NCBI GenBank assembly: GCA_964415195.1
Contig: CAYPYD010000003.1
Coordinates: 62,001-126,000 of the forward strand
Length of the DNA: 64,000 nt
Reading direction: 5' to 3'
Source of the DNA: WTXA01 sp964415195
Lineage (GTDB): Bacteria; Bacillota; TC1
The translations under genes were made by a program, and so were the position numbers. The notes under the pieces were generated by a model, which was not told where the DNA came from, searched no databases, and saw only the letters and a list, made by a program, of their open reading frames with translations. Positions 27,938 to 36,851 of the stretch are shown in pieces. How positions within the stretch are numbered: position 1 is the stretch's first letter; the number at the start of each line of letters is the position of its first letter.

Positions 27938-30264
27938 TGGTTCAGGCAAAAACAATTAAAAAATTAGAATTAGATATAATAAGAGAAAAATGTGCGAAAT
28001 ATGCTTATCATCCAATTAGTAAAAAATTGGTCATGGAACAAGAACTTGCAGATTCATATAATATTGCCGAAGATCGTCTTTATGAAACTAATTCTGCTAT
28101 CAATTTATTAAGGACAAAACCTGATGCACCAAATGGGGCACTTCCTGATATGGAAGATTCTATAGAAAAGTTATCAGGTGGCTTTGTTCTTAACCCTCAA
28201 GATTTACATTATATTCTTATAATGCTAAAATCTTCAAGGGATATTTTGAATTATTTCAAGATGGGTATAGAAAACCCTATATTCTCTAGACTTATAAATA
28301 ACTTACTTGATATAAAGTATTTAAGAGAAAAAATCAGTACAATTATTGATGAAAATGCTCAGATTAAAGATGATGCAAGTGAAGAATTATATAGCATAAG
28401 AAAGAAAATCAAAAACAAGACCAATGAAGTTAAGAAACAACTTGAACATATGCTTAAAAGATCTTCTATGGATACTTATCTCCAGGAAAAAGTTGTTGTT
28501 AAAAGAGGTGATAGATATTGCCTAAGTGTAAAAAGGGAATATGCCTATAAGATTCCTGGAGTTATTGAAGATACCTCGGCTAGTGGGAGCACTGTTTTTA
28601 TTGAACCACTAGAAATTGGTAATATCAGAGGCGAATTAAATATATTGAAAAAAGATGAGATAGAAGAAATTGATAAAATACTTCGAAATATATCCGCTAC
28701 CATTCATGTTGAAAAAGATAATTTAACACAAATCTACGGAACATTAGGCTACTATAATTTCTATATGGCCAAAGCGCTATTTACAAGAAGTTTTAAGGGC
28801 TTTGTTCCTGAAATTAATAATGAAGGCTATATTAAGCTTCATGATGCAAGACACCCGCTTTTATTTGGTAATGTAGTTGCCAATGATTTATTTTTAGGTG
28901 AGGGTTTTAACAATATTATAATTAGTGGACCAAATACTGGTGGTAAGACTGTTCTTCTAAAGATGATTGGTCTTTATGCTCTGATGATTTCACTTGGATA
29001 TGGAATACCAGCCAGTGAAGGTTCAAAAATGTCATATTTTAATAAAGTATTAGCAGATATAGGAGATGAACAAAGTATAGAAAATTCTCTTTCTACTTTT
29101 TCAGGACATTTATATAATATAAAAGAAATGCTTGATTTAGCTGATTCAAGTACCTTATTGCTTTTTGATGAATTGGGGAATGGAACTGACCCTAAAGAAG
29201 GAAGTAGTCTGGCTATGGCTATATTGGACTATATTAATAAAAAAGGTAGTCATAGTATTACAACTACCCATTATGGTGAGTTAAAGGTTTTTGCCTATAA
29301 TACACCTGGTTTTTCCAATGCTTCAATGGCTTTTGATGTTAGAACACTGGAACCTACCTATAAACTGGTAATTGGAACTCCTGGTTCAAGTCTAGGACTT
29401 GAAGTTGCCAAGAGATGCGGACTTAAGGAAGAAATCATTATAAAAGCTAAATCATTAATTGATAGCAGTGAATTAGAAACTAGTCAATTGATTCAGTCAC
29501 TTGAGGAAGAAAGAAGCTTATTAAATGAAAAACTAGTGGATATTGAAGAAGAACAAAGAAATATTGAACGAATAAAGATAGAATTAGAAAAAGAACAAGC
29601 AGCTATAAGAGACAAAAACAAGAAGATTATTGATAAGGATTTAGAAAAATCTCGTGATATTCTTACAAATATAAAACGTGAAGGTGAAGAGATTATAAAG
29701 GAACTAAAGGATCTAAAACTTAATAATCCAGAACTAGCCAATAAAGCCAGGAAAAAAATTCAAGATCTTGAAAAAACACTTGACCAAGTAAATGTAATAA
29801 ATATAAAAAGTGGAACAAAAACCTTGATTAGTGGGCAAGAAGTGAAGGTAACGACTTTAGGTAAAAGTGGAGAAGTTGTTGAAGCTGACGATAATAAACA
29901 AATTGCTTTAATTAAGATTGGTATTATGAAAATTTCCTTGCCATATAACGACTTGACTGTAACTACTACTAATAAGGCTGAGGAAACCTATAGAATAATT
30001 AAAGAAGTTAACAGAGGACACATCCCCATGGAAATCGATGTTCGTGGTCTCACAGTTGATGAATGTATTTATCAACTAGAAAAATACCTAGATGAAGCTG
30101 TATTGAGTAAATACCCACATATTAGGATTATTCATGGTATGGGTACTGGAGCCCTAAGAAAAGCAATTTGGGAATATTTAAAAGGTATTTCTTTCATTAA
30201 AAGTTTTCGTTATGGAGATGCTAGTGAAGGAAGTATTGGGGCAACAATCGTCTATTTGAAATAA
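27937..30264 (+). CDS. mutS2: MutS2 family ATPase with Smr domain
   Basis: MutS2 lacks the mismatch-recognition domain. In Bacillota it acts in ribosome rescue by splitting collided ribosomes, and possibly in recombination control. The 775-residue protein has Walker A GPNTGGKT (331-338), Walker B LLFDELGNGTD (Asp411, Glu412), a long coiled coil (about 515-625) and a C-terminal Smr domain (IDVRGLTVDE, HGMGTGALR) with predicted nuclease activity. It is preceded by the U32 gene (TAATG overlap) and followed by the dGTPase-like gene. Confidence 0.95.
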   Translation: MVQAKTIKKLELDIIREKCAKYAYHPISKKLVMEQELADSYNIAEDRLYETNSAINLLRTKPDAPNGALPDMEDSIEKLSGGFVLNPQDLHYILIMLKSSRDILNYFKMGIENPIFSRLINNLLDIKYLREKISTIIDENAQIKDDASEELYSIRKKIKNKTNEVKKQLEHMLKRSSMDTYLQEKVVVKRGDRYCLSVKREYAYKIPGVIEDTSASGSTVFIEPLEIGNIRGELNILKKDEIEEIDKILRNISATIHVEKDNLTQIYGTLGYYNFYMAKALFTRSFKGFVPEINNEGYIKLHDARHPLLFGNVVANDLFLGEGFNNIIISGPNTGGKTVLLKMIGLYALMISLGYGIPASEGSKMSYFNKVLADIGDEQSIENSLSTFSGHLYNIKEMLDLADSSTLLLFDELGNGTDPKEGSSLAMAILDYINKKGSHSITTTHYGELKVFAYNTPGFSNASMAFDVRTLEPTYKLVIGTPGSSLGLEVAKRCGLKEEIIIKAKSLIDSSELETSQLIQSLEEERSLLNEKLVDIEEEQRNIERIKIELEKEQAAIRDKNKKIIDKDLEKSRDILTNIKREGEEIIKELKDLKLNNPELANKARKKIQDLEKTLDQVNVINIKSGTKTLISGQEVKVTTLGKSGEVVEADDNKQIALIKIGIMKISLPYNDLTVTTTNKAEETYRIIKEVNRGHIPMEIDVRGLTVDECIYQLEKYLDEAVLSKYPHIRIIHGMGTGALRKAIWEYLKGISFIKSFRYGDASEGSIGATIVYLK

Positions 30265-30273
30265 GGAGGAAAC

Positions 30274-31287
30274 ATGACTATTAGGAATAAATGGGAAGAT
30301 TTCGAAGAAAAAAATCTTTCAAAATATGCCTCGTTAAGTAAAGAATCTAAAGGACGGGAAATTTTTGAAGTTCCTTGCAATTTGCGTACAGAATATCAAA
30401 GAGATCGTGACAGAATAATACATAGTAAGGCTTTTCGTAGATTAATGCATAAAACTCAAGTTTTTATATCCCCAGGTGATCACTATAGGACTAGACTTAC
30501 TCATACTTTGGAAGTCTCAGCTATAGCTAGGACCATAGCCAGAGGGTTGAGATTAAATGAAGATCTGACAGAAGCAATCGCACTAGGACATGATTTAGGG
30601 CATACTCCTTTTGGACATAGTGGTGAAAAAGTAATTGACGATATTTTAAAAAAACAAGGTTTGCATTTTTTTCATAATGAACAAAGTCTTAGAGTAGTTG
30701 AAAAACTTGAAAAAAATGGAAAAGGATTAAATTTAACTTTCGAAGTCAGAGATGGAATTTTAGGGCATAGTGGTAAATCAAGAATGCCTGTAACCTTAGA
30801 AGGTCAAATTGTTAGAATTAGTGACCGCGTGGCTTATTTAAATCATGATATAGATGATGCATTAAGAGGTGGGATTTTAAAGGAAGAAGATTTACCTAAA
30901 GAGGAATTAGAAATTCTAGGGAAAACCAATAGTGCTAGAATCAACAAAATGGTAGAATCAATCATTTATTCTAGTGAGGGCAGAAATATTATTAAAATGG
31001 ATAAGGTTATTCAAGAGGCCATGGATCGACTTAGGGTATACATGTTTGACCATGTATATATAAATTCAAAAGCAAAGGAAGAAGAAACAAAAGTTGATCG
31101 CCTGTTAACAGAACTCTTCGACTATTACCTAGAGAATGAAGATGCATTACCTAGCGAATATCATAATAATGGTAATGAAAAGATAGTTAATGTTGTTGAC
31201 TATATTTCTGGTATGACTGATAGTTATGCTATTAAAATATTTAAAGAACTATTCTTACCAAAAGGCTATAAGGAAAAAATTGAATGA
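30274..31287 (+). CDS. dgt: dGTP triphosphohydrolase-like HD-domain protein
   Basis: An HD-domain dNTP triphosphohydrolase-like protein of 337 residues that would remove triphosphate from dGTP or other dNTPs. Metal ligands are visible as His77 (RLTHTLE), His106-Asp107 (GHDLGH) and the later Asp in SDRVAYLNHDID. GGAGG precedes the ATG. In Clostridia this gene usually sits directly before dnaG and rpoD; here four genes (radical SAM, rrf2, iscS, iscU) intervene. It overlaps the next gene by four bases (ATGA). Confidence 0.92.
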   Translation: MTIRNKWEDFEEKNLSKYASLSKESKGREIFEVPCNLRTEYQRDRDRIIHSKAFRRLMHKTQVFISPGDHYRTRLTHTLEVSAIARTIARGLRLNEDLTEAIALGHDLGHTPFGHSGEKVIDDILKKQGLHFFHNEQSLRVVEKLEKNGKGLNLTFEVRDGILGHSGKSRMPVTLEGQIVRISDRVAYLNHDIDDALRGGILKEEDLPKEELEILGKTNSARINKMVESIIYSSEGRNIIKMDKVIQEAMDRLRVYMFDHVYINSKAKEEETKVDRLLTELFDYYLENEDALPSEYHNNGNEKIVNVVDYISGMTDSYAIKIFKELFLPKGYKEKIE

Positions 31288-32864
31288 AGATAGCAATTAT
31301 TGGAATAAATTCAAAATATATACATAAAAACCTAGCGATTTATGCTCTGTATAGTCATGTGAAGGATTTGGATTTTGATATAGATTTATTAGAATTTTCA
31401 ATTAATGAGTCTTTAGATAAGGTTTTTCATAAAATTAATAGAGGTAAGTATGATGCTTTATGTTTTGCAACATATGTCTGGAACAAAGAAACAATACTAA
31501 AATTAGCTGAGAATTTCAAAACAATTAATAGTAATATAAGAATTGTACTTGGTGGTCCTGAAATCAGTGAAAGTTATGAAAAATATCCATTTATTGAAAA
31601 TTTAATTATAGGTGAAGGTGAAATCGCATTTAGAAAACTACTTGAGAATAATTTTGATATGCCTAAAATCTTAGTAAGAGAAAAGGAATATATAGATTTA
31701 AATAAACAACCATTTGTTTATGAGAATATTTTAGATCAACTTGAGAATAAAATTATTTATTATGAAGGAAGTAGGGGTTGTCCTTTCCATTGCACCTATT
31801 GTTTATCAGGTTCTGACAATACACTTAGGTTAAAGTCCGCAGAAAAAATATTGTCTGAAATATCAATACTAGTAGAAAATGGAGTCAAACAGGTAAAATT
31901 TATAGATAGAACTTTCAATGCTAATGTTAATTGGTCTAAATCTATAGTAGAAGGGCTATTTTTGTTGGAGAAATTCAAATGTAACTTTCACTTTGAGGTA
32001 AGTCTAGACAAAATGAATGATTCATTAGTAAAGATTTTACATGAAAGCCCAGATAAACTTTTCCAATTAGAAATTGGTATCCAAACAACTAATGCCAATA
32101 CTTTAAAAGCAATAAATCGAAATAATGATTTTAATAAAATTAAAGAACGTATAGGTTATCTTTTATCAAAAGGTAATCTTCATTTACATACTGACCTGAT
32201 AGCTGGTTTACCGTATGAGGACTTGGAATCATTTAAAAGGTCCTTTAATGAGATATATATGTTGAAAGCTCAAATGCTTCAGGTTGGATTTCTTAAGGTT
32301 ATCCCTAATACTACAATGTATATGGAAGCTGCGAATTATGGTATTAAATATAGGAATTACCCACCATATGAAATTCTTGAAAATAATTGGCTAAGTAGTA
32401 ATGATCTCTTGGAGATAAAATATGTTGAAGAAGCTGTTGATAGTTTCTATAATAAGAAATATTTCAGACAAACTTTTGTTTATCTTATGAGCATTGTAGA
32501 CGATCATTTTAGTTTATTCCGAAATATGGGTGAAATATTATTTAATATGGAAAACCTGATGTCACTTAACGATAAATATGAATTTTTGTATAATTATTTG
32601 ATGGATTCTATTCCAGATTTAGATAGAATTGTAGTTTTTGCATTATTACAATTGGATTGGTGTCTTACAAACAAGAATAAACGTATGCCATTTTTTCTGC
32701 GATTTGAAAAACCAGTAGAAGGTATTATTACACTCCCGATTGATATTTCATTTACAGGGCATGATATTTCTATAATTGAAATGAAATCGACTGATTACAA
32801 ATTCAATTTTGATGATTTGTGGAGTATTTTTGATTATCCAAGTATAGCTAAAGTTCAAATATAA
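31284..32864 (+). CDS. B12-binding domain radical SAM protein (DUF4080 type)
   Basis: A 526-residue protein. The N-terminal part is a cobalamin-binding-like Rossmann domain (IIGINSKYIHKNLA, LGGPEISESYE). The radical SAM core has CxxxCxxC at Cys166, Cys170 and Cys173, and the C-terminal third resembles DUF4080. Substrate is unknown. The family is common in anaerobic Bacillota, often near mutS2 or dnaG (from memory). It is translationally coupled to dgt and lies upstream of the Isc operon, which could supply its iron-sulfur cluster. Confidence 0.85.
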   Translation: MKIAIIGINSKYIHKNLAIYALYSHVKDLDFDIDLLEFSINESLDKVFHKINRGKYDALCFATYVWNKETILKLAENFKTINSNIRIVLGGPEISESYEKYPFIENLIIGEGEIAFRKLLENNFDMPKILVREKEYIDLNKQPFVYENILDQLENKIIYYEGSRGCPFHCTYCLSGSDNTLRLKSAEKILSEISILVENGVKQVKFIDRTFNANVNWSKSIVEGLFLLEKFKCNFHFEVSLDKMNDSLVKILHESPDKLFQLEIGIQTTNANTLKAINRNNDFNKIKERIGYLLSKGNLHLHTDLIAGLPYEDLESFKRSFNEIYMLKAQMLQVGFLKVIPNTTMYMEAANYGIKYRNYPPYEILENNWLSSNDLLEIKYVEEAVDSFYNKKYFRQTFVYLMSIVDDHFSLFRNMGEILFNMENLMSLNDKYEFLYNYLMDSIPDLDRIVVFALLQLDWCLTNKNKRMPFFLRFEKPVEGIITLPIDISFTGHDISIIEMKSTDYKFNFDDLWSIFDYPSIAKVQI

Positions 32865-32892
32865 TAGTTATATAATTTTTCATTTTGTATAT

Positions 32893-32963
32893 CCTACTAA
32901 TTTGGTTGACATTAGATAATCAAGATGATAATATAATCTTGGAATACCAACTGATTTAGTTGG
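32893..32963 (+). promoter_or_regulatory. iscR-operon promoter with two operator-like repeats
   Basis: TTGACA at 32906-32911 pairs with TAATAT at 32929-32934 (17-bp spacer); a perfect TATAAT at 32932-32937 is 20 bp away. Downstream lies the inverted repeat CCAACT-GATTT-AGTTGG (32947-32963). A related copy CCTACTAATTTGGTTGA (32893-32909, 13 of 17 bases the same) overlaps the -35. The starts are 54 bp apart, about five helical turns, so both lie on the same face. This is a natural arrangement for autorepression by the Rrf2 protein encoded next. Confidence 0.7.
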
Positions 32964-32975
32964 AAAGGAGAAATC

Positions 32976-33416
32976 ATGAAGCTTTCTACAAAGGGAAAAT
33001 ATGGCTTGATAGCAATGGCAGACCTAGCAATAGCATATATAAATAATCCAGACGATTCATATTTAGTTTTGAAAACCATAGCTAATAAAAGAAATATTTC
33101 CGAAGCTTATCTTGAAAGAATCATTGCCAAGCTTAAAAAGGCAGATTTAGTCAGGACTCAAAGAGGATCACTTGGAGGATATAGCCTAGCAAAACACCCA
33201 AACGACATTAAAGTGTCTGAGGTGTTATATGAACTCGAAGGAAAACTTGATGTTGGGGGCTGTAGTGAAGTTAATGACAAATCTTGTAAGGTCAAAGAAA
33301 ATTGTTTTTCTCAAATTGTATGTGAAGAAATTAACGTAAAGATTAGAGAAGTAATTGAAAATATGACAATAGAAGATGTTCTCAAATCATATTTGAACAA
33401 AATGAAGGAGCAGTAA
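32976..33416 (+). CDS. iscR: Rrf2 family iron-sulfur regulator (IscR-like)
   Basis: An Rrf2-type winged-helix repressor of 146 residues, beginning MKLSTKGKYGLIAMADLA and with the wing RGSLGGYSLAK near residue 63. It carries Cys96, Cys104, Cys110 and Cys116 in the region where IscR binds [2Fe-2S], so it probably senses cluster status. CymR, the cysteine-metabolism Rrf2 protein, lacks these cysteines. AAAGGAG precedes the ATG. iscS starts two bases after its stop. Confidence 0.88.
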   Translation: MKLSTKGKYGLIAMADLAIAYINNPDDSYLVLKTIANKRNISEAYLERIIAKLKKADLVRTQRGSLGGYSLAKHPNDIKVSEVLYELEGKLDVGGCSEVNDKSCKVKENCFSQIVCEEINVKIREVIENMTIEDVLKSYLNKMKEQ

Positions 33417-33418
33417 AT

Positions 33419-34609
33419 ATGAAAGAAAAAATTGTATATTTTGATAATGCAGCTACGACAAAAATGCACGATACAGTAATAGAAGAAATGATTGATATTT
33501 ATAAAAATGAATATGGGAATCCTTCAAGTGTCTACGATTTTGGAAATAGAGTAAAGTCTATTATAGAAAATTCAAGAACAAGTATAGCTAATAATCTAGG
33601 TGTTGAGCCTAAGGAAATATATTTTACGAGTGGAGCAACTGAAGCTGACAATTGGGCGGTCTTAGGAGCAGCAAGAAAGTTGAAAAACAAAGGTAAACAT
33701 GTAATTACATCTACAATTGAACATCATGCAGTATTACATTCAGCTGAACAATTGGAGAAAGAAGGATTTGAAGTAACATATGTTCCTGTAAGAGCTGATG
33801 GCATATTAGACTTTGAAGAATTCAAGAAAGCAGTTAGAGATGATACTATTCTAATTAGTGTTATGGCGGTAAATAATGAAATTGGTACTATTCAACCAAT
33901 AAGAGAAATAGTTGAGTATGTAAAAGGTAAAGGTATTTTAGTGCATACTGACGCAGTACAGCTTATTGGTAAGGAAAATGTAGATATAAAAGAACTTGGT
34001 GTAGATATGTTATCACTTTCGGGTCATAAAATTCATGGACCAAAAGGTATTGGTGCACTATATATTAGAAAAGGTGTTCAATTAGAAAACCTAATATTTG
34101 GTGGAGGGCAGGAAAAAAAGAAAAGACCTGGAACTGAAAATGTTGCCGGTATTGTCGGTTTAGCCAAAGCTCTTGATCAGACACTAGAAAATTTTGAAGA
34201 AAAAGAAAAAAGAATACTTGAAATAAGAGACTATATTATAGACAATGTCTTGGAAAAAATACCACATGTAAGATTGAATGGGTGCAGACAAAATCGTATT
34301 CCTGGCAATGCAAACTTTAGCTTTAGTTTTATTGAGGGTGAGTCAATGTTATTAGCTCTTGATATGTACGGTATTTGTGCTTCAAGTGGTTCAGCTTGTA
34401 CCTCAGGTTCTTTAGACCCATCTCATGTACTATTGGGTATAGGTTTACCTCATGAAATAGCACATGGTTCACTTAGGATTTCCATTAGTGAATACAGTAC
34501 TAAAGAAGAAGCTGATTACTTACTAGAAAAGTTACCAAATATTATTGAAAAACTAAGAGAAATGTCTCCATTGTATGAAGACTTCTTAAGTAATAAAGGA
34601 GTGAATTAA
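33419..34609 (+). CDS. iscS: Cysteine desulfurase IscS/NifS
   Basis: A PLP enzyme that removes sulfur from cysteine as a persulfide for Fe-S assembly and tRNA thiolation. The 396-residue protein has the N-terminal YFDNAATTKM motif, TIEHHAVLHS, the PLP lysine in LSGHKIHGPKG and the catalytic cysteine loop SSGSACTSGS. This loop is typical of group I (IscS/NifS). It lies between the Rrf2 regulator and the scaffold gene, starting one base before its neighbour's spacing allows (gaps 2 and 1 bases), so the three genes form one unit. Confidence 0.95.
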   Translation: MKEKIVYFDNAATTKMHDTVIEEMIDIYKNEYGNPSSVYDFGNRVKSIIENSRTSIANNLGVEPKEIYFTSGATEADNWAVLGAARKLKNKGKHVITSTIEHHAVLHSAEQLEKEGFEVTYVPVRADGILDFEEFKKAVRDDTILISVMAVNNEIGTIQPIREIVEYVKGKGILVHTDAVQLIGKENVDIKELGVDMLSLSGHKIHGPKGIGALYIRKGVQLENLIFGGGQEKKKRPGTENVAGIVGLAKALDQTLENFEEKEKRILEIRDYIIDNVLEKIPHVRLNGCRQNRIPGNANFSFSFIEGESMLLALDMYGICASSGSACTSGSLDPSHVLLGIGLPHEIAHGSLRISISEYSTKEEADYLLEKLPNIIEKLREMSPLYEDFLSNKGVN

Positions 34610-34610
34610 T

Positions 34611-35048
34611 ATGTATTCAAAAAAAGTAATGGATTATTTTATGAATCCAAGAAATATGGGCGAAATTGAAGATGCTTCAGGAGTTGGAACCGTAGGAAAT
34701 GCAAAATGCGGAGATATAATGAGAATCTACTTAAAAGTCAATGATAAAGGTATAATAGAAGATGTGAAGTTTAAAACATTTGGATGTGGAGCTGCTATTG
34801 CAACTAGTAGTATGGCTACAGAATTAGTAATAGGAAAAACTGTTGAAGAAGCTCTAACAATTACTAATAAAAAAGTAGCTGAAGCTTTAGATGGGCTTCC
34901 AGCCAACAAGGTACATTGTTCGCTTTTAGCTGAAGAGGCAATCAATGCTGCACTTTGGGATTATGCTGAAAAAAACCATATAAAAATAAAAGGCTTGAAA
35001 AAACCAAAGGAAGATGTTCACGAAGAATATTTAGAAGTTGAGGAATAA
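34611..35048 (+). CDS. iscU: Iron-sulfur scaffold IscU/NifU N-terminal type
   Basis: The scaffold on which IscS-derived sulfur and iron are assembled. The 145-residue protein has the three ligand cysteines in AKCGDIM (Cys33), FGCGAAIATSS (Cys59) and VHCSLLAEEAI (about Cys102). The C-terminal extension is short and acidic, with no Nfu domain. No hscA, hscB, iscA or fdx genes follow, as is usual in clostridial minimal Isc operons. dnaG begins three bases after its stop. Confidence 0.95.
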   Translation: MYSKKVMDYFMNPRNMGEIEDASGVGTVGNAKCGDIMRIYLKVNDKGIIEDVKFKTFGCGAAIATSSMATELVIGKTVEEALTITNKKVAEALDGLPANKVHCSLLAEEAINAALWDYAEKNHIKIKGLKKPKEDVHEEYLEVEE

Positions 35049-35051
35049 AAT

Positions 35052-36836
35052 ATGGGTTTTTACAATGATAATATCATTGAAGAAATAAAGTTAAAATCAG
35101 ATATTGTTACAGTTATTGGTGAGTTTCTACCCCTTAAAAAAAGGGGTAGAAACTTTATTACTAACTGTCCTTTTCATAATGAAAAAACTCCATCTTTTAC
35201 TGTTAGTCCTGATAAGCAAATTTATCATTGCTTTGGGTGCAATGCTTCAGGAAATGTTTTCACCTTCCTTATTGAACATGAAAGTATGTCTTTTGGTGAA
35301 GCGTTGAAATATCTTGGTGATAAAGCAGGTATCTCAATTGTTGATAATAATTATAATGATCATGTCAAACAAAAAAATCCAGAAGAAGATAATCGAAAAG
35401 AAAGACAGTTAGCCATACATCAGTTTGTAGCAAGATATTTCTATAAAAAACTGCATGATGAATACGGTAAGGAAGCCTATGCCTATGCGAAAAATAGAGC
35501 TTTATCCAAAGAAACATTAGAAAAATTCAAGATTGGATATGCTCCCTTTAAAAGTGAAGAATTAATTGATCAACTATCAAAACTAGGGTACAGCCAGGAT
35601 GAACTACTAGAAAGCGGTATTTTTTCAAAAAGTATGGAAGGAAATATTTATAGCAAGTTTTTCAATAGATTAATATTTCCTATAGAAAACGTTCAGAGTA
35701 AAATTATTGGTTTTGGTGGAAGAGTAATTGGGAATAGTGAGCCAAAATACCTAAATAGTCCAGAAACTAGTATATTCAAGAAAAAATACAACCTCTATGG
35801 ACTAAATAATGCCAAAGATGAAATAAAGAAGAAAAACCAAGTTCTAGTTATGGAAGGTTATATGGATGTTGTTTCAGTTTGGCAAAAGGGAGTATTTAAT
35901 GCTGTAGCATCACTTGGAACATCCTTTACAGAAGAACAAGGTAGATTATTAACTAGATATACTAATGAAATCATTATGGTATATGACAATGATCTTGCTG
36001 GGAAGAATGCTGCCATTAGAGCTGTAAGTATTTTAAGACCATTAAATGCGAGTGTTAAAATAGCAGATTTACAAGGTGCTAAGGATCCAGATGAATTTAT
36101 CAATAGATTTGGCTTAAACTCTTTTCTCGAAAGAATAAGAAAAGCTAAAAGTTCCTTTAGGTACTTATTGGATTTGAGCAAAGAAGTATATAATTATAGA
36201 GAACCTGAAGATAAGGTTAAATGTGCTAGAAATGTTTTGCCTGAAATAATGGCTCAGCAAGATCCTTTGTTAAGAAATGAATATATAAGAATTCTAAGTG
36301 ATGAATTAGATATAAGCAAGGAAGATCTTGAAGATATAATATTTAAAGGTAGTGACAAGATAACAAATGAAGTTAAAGTTGTATCTTCTAAAGAAAAGGA
36401 AATTAATATAAATGATCCTTATGAGAAAGCTCAATTAAGTGTACTTAAGATTGTTATTAATCAACTTGAATATTCTGAAGAATTATTGAAGGAGAATTTC
36501 GAGGAATTTTTTAAAAATAGTTTAATTAAAAAAGCCTTGATGGAAATACTTGCAATACCTGTAGAGTTTAGAACTATTAAATACATGATTGACAAACTTG
36601 AGGACAATAAGGCGAAAAATTTAATTGTTTATTTGGCAATGAAAGAGGATATTCCAAAAGTAGATTACCCTGATTTTGTTAGCTATCTTAATAATGTAAA
36701 GAGAATTTATTATAAGAATGAAATTGATAGAGTAATAAATTCAATAAAAGTCGCGGAAAAAGAAGGAAATAGGGAGCTTAGTGTAGAATTACAAAACGAG
36801 TGGAATAAAATTAGAAGACTATTAGAAGAGGTCTAA
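35052..36836 (+). CDS. dnaG: DNA primase DnaG
   Basis: DnaG makes RNA primers at the replication fork. The 594-residue protein has the zinc-binding domain with Cys39, His42, Cys60 and Cys63, the TOPRIM catalytic core (VLVMEGYMDVVS and MVYDNDLAGKNAA) and a C-terminal helicase-binding region. It is three bases downstream of iscU with no terminator, so it is at least partly co-transcribed with the Isc genes. A perfect 13-bp inverted repeat lies inside codons 24-34. Confidence 0.96.
   Translation: MGFYNDNIIEEIKLKSDIVTVIGEFLPLKKRGRNFITNCPFHNEKTPSFTVSPDKQIYHCFGCNASGNVFTFLIEHESMSFGEALKYLGDKAGISIVDNNYNDHVKQKNPEEDNRKERQLAIHQFVARYFYKKLHDEYGKEAYAYAKNRALSKETLEKFKIGYAPFKSEELIDQLSKLGYSQDELLESGIFSKSMEGNIYSKFFNRLIFPIENVQSKIIGFGGRVIGNSEPKYLNSPETSIFKKKYNLYGLNNAKDEIKKKNQVLVMEGYMDVVSVWQKGVFNAVASLGTSFTEEQGRLLTRYTNEIIMVYDNDLAGKNAAIRAVSILRPLNASVKIADLQGAKDPDEFINRFGLNSFLERIRKAKSSFRYLLDLSKEVYNYREPEDKVKCARNVLPEIMAQQDPLLRNEYIRILSDELDISKEDLEDIIFKGSDKITNEVKVVSSKEKEININDPYEKAQLSVLKIVINQLEYSEELLKENFEEFFKNSLIKKALMEILAIPVEFRTIKYMIDKLEDNKAKNLIVYLAMKEDIPKVDYPDFVSYLNNVKRIYYKNEIDRVINSIKVAEKEGNRELSVELQNEWNKIRRLLEEV
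35123..35153 (+). promoter_or_regulatory. Perfect 13-bp inverted repeat inside the dnaG start
   Basis: GTTTCTACCCCTT (35123-35135), loop AAAAA, and its exact complement (35141-35153). The RNA hairpin would have a GC-rich core of four C-G pairs. The encoded peptide (EFLPLKKRGRN) is conserved in primases, but the third-position and Arg codon choices complete the stem. No T tract follows, so it is not a simple terminator. It may slow ribosomes, act as a processing site, or attenuate between iscU and dnaG. Confidence 0.45.
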
Positions 36837-36851
36837 AAGGAGGAAAATCAG

